18,838 nt of DNA from CAYMAX01 sp964388595 (GTDB lineage Bacteria; Bacteroidota; Bacteroidia; Bacteroidales; UBA932): NCBI GenBank assembly GCA_964388595.1, contig CAYMAX010000025.1:1-18838 (forward strand). The letters run 5' to 3'. A program made the translations under genes and the position numbers. Shown piece after piece: positions 6,620 through 14,308 of this stretch. Within the stretch, counting starts at the first letter, position 1; every line of letters starts with the position of its first letter. A model generated the notes under the pieces. It did not search any database and was not told the origin of the DNA. It saw nothing but the letters and a program-made list of their open reading frames with translations.

Positions 6620-9495
6620 TTCTCATATTATTGCTCTCCGTATTGTCCGGGCTGCTCATCAATGTGACAGCCCAGACAGCCGGAAAGTATTCGATTTCCG
6701 GAACGATATCAGAAAGCGGTTCCAATGAGCCGCTTTTTATGGCTGATGTCGTGGTGAAAGAACTTGGACTATGGGCAACCACTGATGATAAAGGTTATTT
6801 CGAATTTCCCAATGTCCCCGCGGGAAAGATTACCCTGGTCGTATCTTCCATGGGATATGAGACCCGTGACATAATACTCGATGTTAAGGGTAATCTTAAG
6901 AAGCTTTCTATTAAAATGAATGTGACGAGCCTCTCTCTCGACGAGGTGGTGGTCACTGCGAAAGAGAGTAGCGGCATAAACACCGCTTCAAGTATTTCCA
7001 AGCAGACAATAGAACACATCCAGCCTTCAAGCCTGAAAGATGTGATGCAACTTCTTCCCGGTAATGTTACTGAAAATCCCTCTCTCACTAGTATCAATTC
7101 GCTAACTATCAGAGACGTAGGAATCAATAGCGTAAACGTGCTTGGCACTGCTCTCATTGTTGACGGTGCGTCGCTCTCAAATGATGCCAACCTTCAGAGC
7201 TACTCTACAGGTTCCATCGTCAACTCCACATCCGGCAATAGTTCTTCTACAGCGGGAGGTGGCGTGGACGCAAGGCAAGTTTCCACCGACAATATTGAAT
7301 CTGTACAGGTCATCCGTGGAATACCATCCGTTGAGTACGGAGATATGACATCAGGTGCCATAGTCGTAAAGACCAAAGCAGGTGTCACTCCATTCGAAAT
7401 ACGCATCAAGGCAGATCCGCAGCTAAAACAAGTCTCAGCAGGGAAGGGCTTTTCGTTAGGGGAAAAAGCTGGTATTATGAATATTGACGCAGACTACGCG
7501 AAGGCTTACTCTGATGTTCGCACACCTGCCTCTGCATACGACCGTGTAAACCTGCAGATCGCATATTCTAACAATTTCGCCAAGAAATTGACATTCAACG
7601 TAAAGCTGCGTGGCAATTTTTCCAACGCCTCTACTCGCAGCGACTCCGATCTTTTCATTGACGAGATAGAACAGCAGAAAGAACAGGGGGTAAGGCTCAA
7701 CATCAACGGACGCTGGATAATAAGAAAACCATGGATTACCAATATAGAATATCTCGTTTCTGGCGGTGTCTCCAGCCAATATTCCAGGAGTCGCGTATAT
7801 CAGGGCAGTGCGGGTTACACTCCTACTACCAATTCCGTGGATGAAGGGGAGAAAGTAGGATTCTTCACTCCAGCTCAATATTACTCGGACGTTACTGTGT
7901 CAGGACTTCCAGTTGACGGACAGGCACGCCTTACGGCAAATCTTTTCGGACAATATGGAATCGTGAACAATAAAGTCCTGCTGGGCATTGAATGGATGGG
8001 ACAGGGGAATTTCGGAAAAGGAAAGGAATTTAACCCCCTTAACCCTCCTTCACCAGGGTCAGGAGCAGCATATAGAGAACGTTCATATTATGATATACCT
8101 TTCCTTCATAGGATGACTGCTTTTCTAGAGGACAACATCAAAATCCCTGTAGGGAGTACGTCATTTGAACTTCAAGCCGGTGCACGACTAAATATCTTGT
8201 CAGCAAAGAAAATTAATACATCAGGATTCTTTACCGTAGAACCGCGCGTGAACCTGAAATATAACATTATAGAGAAGAAGAACAGAGCATTGGGGATAAG
8301 AGGCGGATGGGGAATCGCATACAAGATGCCTTCGATGGCCTATCTCTATCCTGAAGATGCATATAAAGATATGGTCTCCTTCTCATATAATGACTTCGAT
8401 GCAAACAATTATGGTCTGACAGTCATTACCACCAAGAAGATGGAGACCATAAATACCTCTCTCAGAGCGCAGAAATCTGTAAACATTGAGGCAGGTATAG
8501 ATTTTGATGCAGGGTTCGTAAATGGTTCACTTGTATATTATAATGAAAAGTTGACGGATGGCTACGGATTCGTCCAGACATACGTGCCGATGACATACAA
8601 TCGTTTTGGCTACAAATGGGTGAACGGACAGCCCTCGCAAGAGACTATTGCATCGGGAATGCGTCCCACCTATCAAGATGGCAAGGTGCTGGTCAATGGC
8701 AATCCGATTTCTTTTATTACCGATACCACCTTTATGTCCTATTACAGACCGGTTAACGGTATCACCAATAATAAATGGGGTGTGGAATTTACATTCAATT
8801 TTGCCAAGATAAAGGCTATCAACACTACCATTAATGTGAGCGGTGCCTATATGAATATGGAGACTCTCAACACCCAGATGACTCAGAGGCTGTATGCCGG
8901 TACATCAAATGGGCGCAGTTATCCCTATGTAGGTATCTACGGAGGTTCTTCCACTACATCCACCGGTTCAGTAAAAGAGAGATTCAGCACTAATGTACGA
9001 TTCATCACCCATATCCCGAAAATTGCGATGGTAATAACTCTCACCGCGCAGATGGTCTTTATGGACAGGACTCAGACATTGTCCCAATACAACAATGAGA
9101 GTCTTCCATATTACTATGACGAGACCGGTGTCAGGGTATCAGGGGCAGATGCGCTTGCTGACAAGACTCATACCAAATTTGTAAATCCGATTTATATTAT
9201 GAACCGTGCAGGGACCATCATCCCATTCACACAGGCGATGGAGCAAAATCCGACATACAAGAATCTAATTCTCACCACCAACACAGGTTCGTACTATATT
9301 CGTTCCGGCTATCCGTTCTACTGCCTGTTCAATCTCCGTGTGACCAAAGAAATAAAGAAAATTGCTACCATCTCTTTCTATGCCAACAACTTTTTGAACC
9401 TTAAAGGTCGAGTCAAGAACTCTGTCACAGGATACGAACAAAATAAAAATACTCCGATATACTTCGGCGCAGAAATAAAAATTGCAATAAAATAG
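6604..9495 (+). CDS. TonB-dependent outer-membrane receptor with CarboxypepD_reg-like domain
   Basis: This 963-residue protein has a signal peptide (about 1-23, ending VTAQ). A carboxypeptidase-regulatory-like beta-sandwich at about 28-106 includes SISGTISESGSNEPL and DDKGYFEFPNVPAG. A TonB-box-like LDEVVVTA lies at 112-119. The plug covers about 130-260 (LIVDGASL, then ESVQVIRGIPSVEYGDMTSG), and the beta-barrel fills the rest. The plug contains a Ser/Gly/Thr-rich loop at about 200-222. The receptor would import a ligand across the outer membrane using TonB-ExbBD energy. No SusD homologue follows, so this is not a standard glycan SusCD pair. The ATG at 6604 lies inside the end of the preceding gene in another frame, suggesting translational coupling. 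The next gene starts 6 bases after the stop. The substrate is not determinable from sequence. Confidence 0.93.
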   Translation: MRKRLILILLLSVLSGLLINVTAQTAGKYSISGTISESGSNEPLFMADVVVKELGLWATTDDKGYFEFPNVPAGKITLVVSSMGYETRDIILDVKGNLKKLSIKMNVTSLSLDEVVVTAKESSGINTASSISKQTIEHIQPSSLKDVMQLLPGNVTENPSLTSINSLTIRDVGINSVNVLGTALIVDGASLSNDANLQSYSTGSIVNSTSGNSSSTAGGGVDARQVSTDNIESVQVIRGIPSVEYGDMTSGAIVVKTKAGVTPFEIRIKADPQLKQVSAGKGFSLGEKAGIMNIDADYAKAYSDVRTPASAYDRVNLQIAYSNNFAKKLTFNVKLRGNFSNASTRSDSDLFIDEIEQQKEQGVRLNINGRWIIRKPWITNIEYLVSGGVSSQYSRSRVYQGSAGYTPTTNSVDEGEKVGFFTPAQYYSDVTVSGLPVDGQARLTANLFGQYGIVNNKVLLGIEWMGQGNFGKGKEFNPLNPPSPGSGAAYRERSYYDIPFLHRMTAFLEDNIKIPVGSTSFELQAGARLNILSAKKINTSGFFTVEPRVNLKYNIIEKKNRALGIRGGWGIAYKMPSMAYLYPEDAYKDMVSFSYNDFDANNYGLTVITTKKMETINTSLRAQKSVNIEAGIDFDAGFVNGSLVYYNEKLTDGYGFVQTYVPMTYNRFGYKWVNGQPSQETIASGMRPTYQDGKVLVNGNPISFITDTTFMSYYRPVNGITNNKWGVEFTFNFAKIKAINTTINVSGAYMNMETLNTQMTQRLYAGTSNGRSYPYVGIYGGSSTTSTGSVKERFSTNVRFITHIPKIAMVITLTAQMVFMDRTQTLSQYNNESLPYYYDETGVRVSGADALADKTHTKFVNPIYIMNRAGTIIPFTQAMEQNPTYKNLILTTNTGSYYIRSGYPFYCLFNLRVTKEIKKIATISFYANNFLNLKGRVKNSVTGYEQNKNTPIYFGAEIKIAIK

Positions 9496-9501
9496 ATAGA
9501 T

Positions 9502-10701
9502 ATGAAAAGAAATATAATATTCATACTCTTGACTCTTTTTGTAGCTGTCTCTTGCATAAAGGACACTGATAGTTCTACGCTTCTCGAGATAAAAATTACA
9601 CTTCCTGACCAAGACGGGCTGGTAATAGACCTTACCAAGATAAATGTAAAGCTCCAAAACAAAAGCAATCCCTTCTCATACGAAAAGCATCCTGATGCTG
9701 AAGGTCATCTCTCTTTCACTATTCAGCCGGGCAAATACGATATTCTCGCCTCGGCATATTACCAAGCCACAAAGATAGCAGTCAATGCCTCGAAATCTGA
9801 ATTTATCCTTACCGGTGAAGGTATAGTGGCTGATGACGGCTCAATGACCCCAGCAAGTATTGAACTTCCATTGGATGTTGCCAAACCCAACCCCTTAATC
9901 ATACGGGAATTTTACTATCATGGCTCCAAAACCTTCGAAGGGGCTCAATATACCAAGGATCAATACGTGGAGATATACAATAATGCCGGTCCTGGGGGGG
10001 GCACATACTTCCTTGATTCACTCTGTCTTGCCACCATTTTCCCCGCAAACTCCACGACTGGGAACAATGCGTGGAAAAACCAAGATACCATCGCTATCTT
10101 TCAGATGTTCTGGATGTTCCCCGGCACAGGGAAGACTTATCCACTGGCACCGGGGGAATCCTGTGTTATAGCACTGCGTGCGGCAGTGGACCATTCATCA
10201 AGGGCCACATCGGGTCTGCATCTTGAAAAGGCTCATTTCGGCTGCTACGACGACCAGCTTACAGGACATGAAATTGCGGCAGGGGTTCCCTCAATGATTT
10301 GCTATATGGCAGGTCAGGGAACTGCATGGGGCATTTCTATTAATTCCCCTGCATTTGTGCTCTTCAAACCTTCTATGGGGGTTACTGCATATAGGGCTGA
10401 TGCCGCCCATTGGGAGAGATACGAGCCAGGCAAGACATCCGGTACCAAGTATTGGCATATCGCCAAAAGTTGGATTATGGACGGAGTTGAATGTGTAGAT
10501 TCACCGGAAGGTGCCATCAAAAGACTCCCTTCATCTGTGGATGCTTTCTACACATATATGCGCTCCGACAGGTATTCAGGAAAATGTATCACCAGAAAAT
10601 TGGAGAACATCTATGACGGGGTAGGAGTATTCCAGGATACCAACAACTCCTCTGAAGACTTCATTCCTGACAGTCAACTTCTTCCACGACTTAAAAACTA
10701 A
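9502..10701 (+). CDS. DUF4876-type lipoprotein
   Basis: The protein has 399 residues with a lipoprotein signal (lipobox AVSC, C18), so it is exported and membrane anchored. After the signal comes a beta-sandwich-like segment (about 28-125: LEIKITLPDQDG... SFTIQPGKYDI) resembling a carboxypeptidase-regulatory or prealbumin fold. The main body, about 130-399, contains IIREFYYHGSKT and DQYVEIYNN. The lamin-tail-like YVEIYNN segment and overall layout match what I remember of DUF4876, a Bacteroidota family found next to TonB-dependent receptors. It is packed between the receptor (6 bases) and an outer-membrane barrel gene (5 bases), in the slot where SusD stands in glycan loci, so it may capture ligand. 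No function is established. The gene contains a run of eight G at 9994-10001. Confidence 0.75.
   Translation: MKRNIIFILLTLFVAVSCIKDTDSSTLLEIKITLPDQDGLVIDLTKINVKLQNKSNPFSYEKHPDAEGHLSFTIQPGKYDILASAYYQATKIAVNASKSEFILTGEGIVADDGSMTPASIELPLDVAKPNPLIIREFYYHGSKTFEGAQYTKDQYVEIYNNAGPGGGTYFLDSLCLATIFPANSTTGNNAWKNQDTIAIFQMFWMFPGTGKTYPLAPGESCVIALRAAVDHSSRATSGLHLEKAHFGCYDDQLTGHEIAAGVPSMICYMAGQGTAWGISINSPAFVLFKPSMGVTAYRADAAHWERYEPGKTSGTKYWHIAKSWIMDGVECVDSPEGAIKRLPSSVDAFYTYMRSDRYSGKCITRKLENIYDGVGVFQDTNNSSEDFIPDSQLLPRLKN
9994..10001 (+). repeat. Poly-G tract (8 G) inside the DUF4876-type gene
   Basis: Eight consecutive G encode part of Pro-Gly-Gly-Gly around residues 166-168. It is the longest G run I see in the window. 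In the form given, the frame stays open to the normal end. Confidence 0.9.
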
Positions 10702-10706
10702 GAGAG

Positions 10707-12296
10707 ATGAAGAAAATTATTATAACATTCACTCTCCTAATCTTGGTATCAGTCGCCATGACGGCTCAGACTGACAGCTCCAAGACATACTATTCACTCG
10801 ATAAGATACGCTGGGTCAATCCTTGGCTTTCTGAAGGTAACAATATGGCCGGGATGGTGCTCAACGATGACATATTTAAGGGGTTCAATGCATTCTCGGA
10901 TGCTAACCTATCAGCACGATTTACCATCGGTAACCTTAGAAATATCTATGACCCTGAGAGTGAAATTTCAGGAGCCTTTGATATAGACTCATACTCGCGC
11001 CTCGGTAAAGTTTTTTTGAGAGGCCGTTTCGGATATGAATACGATTACAACTACGCCAGTCGCTGGAGAGGCCTTCTGAACCCATACGAGACCCCTTTTA
11101 TGATGGCAGACTCCATCCCCGGGAACCTTTCCATGGAAATGTACAGAATGGAGGCTGGTATTGGAATACCACTGAGCAGGCATTTTGCCCTCGGCGTGGA
11201 TATAAAGTACGATGTAGGCCTAATGGCCAAACACAAAGACCTACGTAACAAGAATACCTATATGAACTTCGACATCTCTCCAGGATTCATATACAACGGA
11301 AAGAGTGTCAAAGCAGGTCTCAACCTTGGTTACATACGCAACACCGAGAAGATAGAGTATGTGCAGATAGACCAGAATACCGATAAATACCTTTTCAGTC
11401 TATATGGACTTTGGCTCAACTACTCCACCGGCTTTTCAAGTGCTGAAACATCCAGATTAAAAGAGAACTCCACCTTCTATGGAGCAGCGCAGATAGACCT
11501 CTCTTTCGGAGATGTACGGATCTTTGATGTTTTCAGAGCAGACTACCTCATCGGCAAGCAGGGAGAGACAGGCTACAATGGTCTAAATCATGGGGAAATA
11601 CATCAGTTGACTTATTCCAACTCATTAACATTCTTATACGGAATGAGGCATCGTGTCAAATTTGATTTCACATCATACAGGATGACTGGATATAAATTCC
11701 TGCAGCGTCAGGAACTTAATCCATCCTCCAATATTCGTGTTTGGGTATCTTATGGCGGTCCCATCAACTGCTATGTCAGAAATTACCATTCAGAAGATGT
11801 GAATTATACCTTCAGAATGGCTCATTCCATCACAGATATACGCTGGGAGGGGACGATTGGATTCAAGAACTTGAGTACAAACCACAAATACAAAGAGCAC
11901 CCTCTCAATTTCAGTCAGAATCTCAATATTAGAGAAGTCTATCTTCATTTTGCCAAATACTGGAGGACTGGCAGGTCGATGTTCGACTTGGCACCGGGTA
12001 TTTCCTATTCTTTCACAGACGGCACAGAAAATCTCATAACCAATGTGGAAACAGGCGAAGAAGTCGAAGGGCAAGAGGGGTGGCAGTTGACAGAAGAACT
12101 TTATGAGGAATTTCAATATTGGAAAGCACCTAAAATCAATGCAGGAATAGGATTCAGATATGGATACATTCTTAATCAAGACAAAGGGCTTGACCTTAAC
12201 ATCGCACTAAAATACAATATCCAAGGAGCTACGGAAGGGGTACGCATCAATGCTTTCAGACATTTTGCGACACTATCCGTAGGACTTACATTCTAA
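10707..12296 (+). CDS. Outer-membrane beta-barrel protein, DUF6850-type
   Basis: The protein has 529 residues with a cleavable signal (about 1-20, ending MTAQ) and a C-terminus of FATLSVGLTF, whose terminal Phe is typical of BAM-assembled outer-membrane barrels. Alternating hydrophobic/aromatic strands recur throughout (for example GRFGYEYDYNYA, HFALGVDIKYDVGL, INAGIGFRYGYIL). There is no plug, no TonB box and no catalytic motif. The order TonB receptor, DUF4876 protein, barrel is one I associate with the DUF6850 family; this assignment is from memory and context. The start lies 5 bases after the DUF4876 stop. It may be a second channel or accessory barrel of the same system. Confidence 0.72.
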   Translation: MKKIIITFTLLILVSVAMTAQTDSSKTYYSLDKIRWVNPWLSEGNNMAGMVLNDDIFKGFNAFSDANLSARFTIGNLRNIYDPESEISGAFDIDSYSRLGKVFLRGRFGYEYDYNYASRWRGLLNPYETPFMMADSIPGNLSMEMYRMEAGIGIPLSRHFALGVDIKYDVGLMAKHKDLRNKNTYMNFDISPGFIYNGKSVKAGLNLGYIRNTEKIEYVQIDQNTDKYLFSLYGLWLNYSTGFSSAETSRLKENSTFYGAAQIDLSFGDVRIFDVFRADYLIGKQGETGYNGLNHGEIHQLTYSNSLTFLYGMRHRVKFDFTSYRMTGYKFLQRQELNPSSNIRVWVSYGGPINCYVRNYHSEDVNYTFRMAHSITDIRWEGTIGFKNLSTNHKYKEHPLNFSQNLNIREVYLHFAKYWRTGRSMFDLAPGISYSFTDGTENLITNVETGEEVEGQEGWQLTEELYEEFQYWKAPKINAGIGFRYGYILNQDKGLDLNIALKYNIQGATEGVRINAFRHFATLSVGLTF

Positions 12297-12314
12297 ACTA
12301 TATATCTTATTTAA

Positions 12315-14279
12315 ATGAAAAAAATACGTAAAAATTGGCCAAAATATGTACTTCAATTTGGTACACTGGCGATCATTATTATTTTCTTAACCAAGATTTT
12401 CGGAAATAAAACAGCCGATCCGGAAGCATACTGCCCAATGGGCGGTTTGGAAACCCTTGCCACATATTTTGCCAAAGGCTCTTTGGCATGCAGCATGACG
12501 ATGGTTCAGATAATGATGGGAGTCATGCTGGCTCTCGGTGTTATACTATTTGGAAAGCTCTTCTGTGGCTACATTTGTCCTATGGGGCTTCTTAACGAAC
12601 TTTTCGTCAAACTTCGCAGAAAGTTAAAAATACGTCTCTTCGCGATAAAACAAGGCAGTGTACTGGATAAGATTCTAAGAATAATCAAATACGCGCTTCT
12701 TTTCGTTATCTTCTATATGACACTCTCTCACAGCGAACTCTTCTGTAAGAATTTCGATCCTTATTATGCTTTTGCTACAGGATTCAAGGGAGAACTCACT
12801 GTGTGGATGGCTTGCATCTCCATATCGATTCTCTTCTTGGGAAGTTTGTTGGTCGATATGTTCTGGTGTCGCTACATTTGTCCGCTTGGGGCTCTAAGCA
12901 ATTTCTTCAAATTTACCATCTGGTCAGTTGCCTTGATTTTGCTCTATGGCGTGCTGATACTTCTTGGTGTCAACATTCCATGGGTATTCATCCTCGCAAC
13001 AGCATGTATAATGGGATATCTTCTCGAAATACTTTGTACCAAACCAAAACTCAACCCTCAGCTTCTCGCAGTCGTTCGCAATTCAGACAAATGCAACAAC
13101 TGTGGACTATGTGAGAAAAGATGTCCATACCACATCAGCATAACTGAATTTTCAAAGGTTTCTGCTGTGGATTGTAACCTTTGCGGTGAATGTGTCTCAT
13201 CCTGCCGCCAAGATGCACTTACTATCACAAAGAAAAAGTGTGGAATATACCTGCCCGCCATTATAGCAGTGTTATTGTTCGGCATCGCACTATACCTTGG
13301 CAATGCCACAGAACTACCCACAATAGATATGAAATGGAATATAACTGAAGAGAAGGTTATTGTTCCTGACGATCAGCTTCAGTCATTCGAAATGACAGGA
13401 ATGCGTTCAGTGAAATGCTTTGGCAGTTCTATGGCTTTCAAAGCACGTTTGGAGAGAATCCCCGGTGTTTACGGAGTAAAAACCTTTGTAAAGCATGGTA
13501 GGGTGGTTATTAGTTACGACCCTTCAGTCACCTCAGAAGATGCCGTAAAGGCTGCTGTATATACACCTATCAAATTCAGGATTTCTTCTCCCGAACAAGG
13601 TGTTACTGCAGTCAAGATGATTACCATCCGTACTGAGAATATGTATGATAAGATGGATCCCAACTATCTCGGTCTTCAAATAAGGAACTCCGGACGTAAA
13701 TATTACGGATTAGAGACCGAATATGCCTGCCCTCTTATCGTAAGGGTGTATATGGATATGGACGAACCTGTGGATGAGGACTTTATGAAAGAAATGGTGC
13801 AGATGAAAGTGCTTGAGATGCCTGTCCACGGAGGTGGTGTGAACAAGATAAAAGTCAATTTCAAATATTCGGGAATGGAAAAAGCAATCGATACCATTGC
13901 TATCCGTCCATATCTCGAAAGAATGTTTTCACCATTTAAGTACGAGTCCAAATCAAACATTGAAAAATACGCCGGAAGGCCACAGGAGATAATGGAATTT
14001 GTCGATATGAATTTTGAAAAGCCTCTCACTCTCCGCAATCTCCCTTTCCTGAGCAATCATCTTTCGCAGCAAAAAGGAATCATAGGAGTATATCTCGTGC
14101 TCAACGAAGAGAACCTACCTGCCATCCGTATCAGATACTGCACCGATGATATGAATTCTGACACTCTTATGTCACTCATCAACCTTCCCAAATGGAACAT
14201 TCAATATAAGAAGGATGACATCAGAGAGGAAAACGCTCGTTTCCATTTCGAAGAGAAAGGTGCCGTTACTAAATATTAA
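12315..14279 (+). CDS. Membrane polyferredoxin (NapH/CcoG-like) with degenerate heavy-metal-associated domain
   Basis: This 654-residue inner-membrane protein has about five hydrophobic helices in the first 240 residues and one more at 311-329. It carries two membrane-border CxxxCP motifs (C84/C88 and C185/C189), as in NapH/NosR/CcoG-type electron-transfer proteins, plus C40-P and C144. Two classical 4Fe-4S clusters follow (C260, C263, C266, C270-P and C287, C290, C293, C297). After the last helix, about 357-423 resembles a heavy-metal-associated (HMA) fold, but the usual GMxCxxC reads GMRSVKC at 362-368, so only C368 remains. The remaining 230 residues are soluble, have no motif I recognise, and are probably periplasmic or cytoplasmic depending on helix count. 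The protein probably passes electrons across or along the membrane. Its place in a TonB operon suggests reduction of the imported ligand, which is inference. The gaps are 18 bases upstream and 29 downstream. Confidence 0.85.
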   Translation: MKKIRKNWPKYVLQFGTLAIIIIFLTKIFGNKTADPEAYCPMGGLETLATYFAKGSLACSMTMVQIMMGVMLALGVILFGKLFCGYICPMGLLNELFVKLRRKLKIRLFAIKQGSVLDKILRIIKYALLFVIFYMTLSHSELFCKNFDPYYAFATGFKGELTVWMACISISILFLGSLLVDMFWCRYICPLGALSNFFKFTIWSVALILLYGVLILLGVNIPWVFILATACIMGYLLEILCTKPKLNPQLLAVVRNSDKCNNCGLCEKRCPYHISITEFSKVSAVDCNLCGECVSSCRQDALTITKKKCGIYLPAIIAVLLFGIALYLGNATELPTIDMKWNITEEKVIVPDDQLQSFEMTGMRSVKCFGSSMAFKARLERIPGVYGVKTFVKHGRVVISYDPSVTSEDAVKAAVYTPIKFRISSPEQGVTAVKMITIRTENMYDKMDPNYLGLQIRNSGRKYYGLETEYACPLIVRVYMDMDEPVDEDFMKEMVQMKVLEMPVHGGGVNKIKVNFKYSGMEKAIDTIAIRPYLERMFSPFKYESKSNIEKYAGRPQEIMEFVDMNFEKPLTLRNLPFLSNHLSQQKGIIGVYLVLNEENLPAIRIRYCTDDMNSDTLMSLINLPKWNIQYKKDDIREENARFHFEEKGAVTKY

Positions 14280-14308
14280 CAACTTGTTATTCAAAATAGA
14301 CTATTTCG

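Noticed and set aside
6604..10701. A SusC/SusD glycan-utilisation pair
   Set aside because: The gene after the receptor lacks SusD/RagB features and matches a DUF4876-type protein instead. No glycoside hydrolase is nearby.
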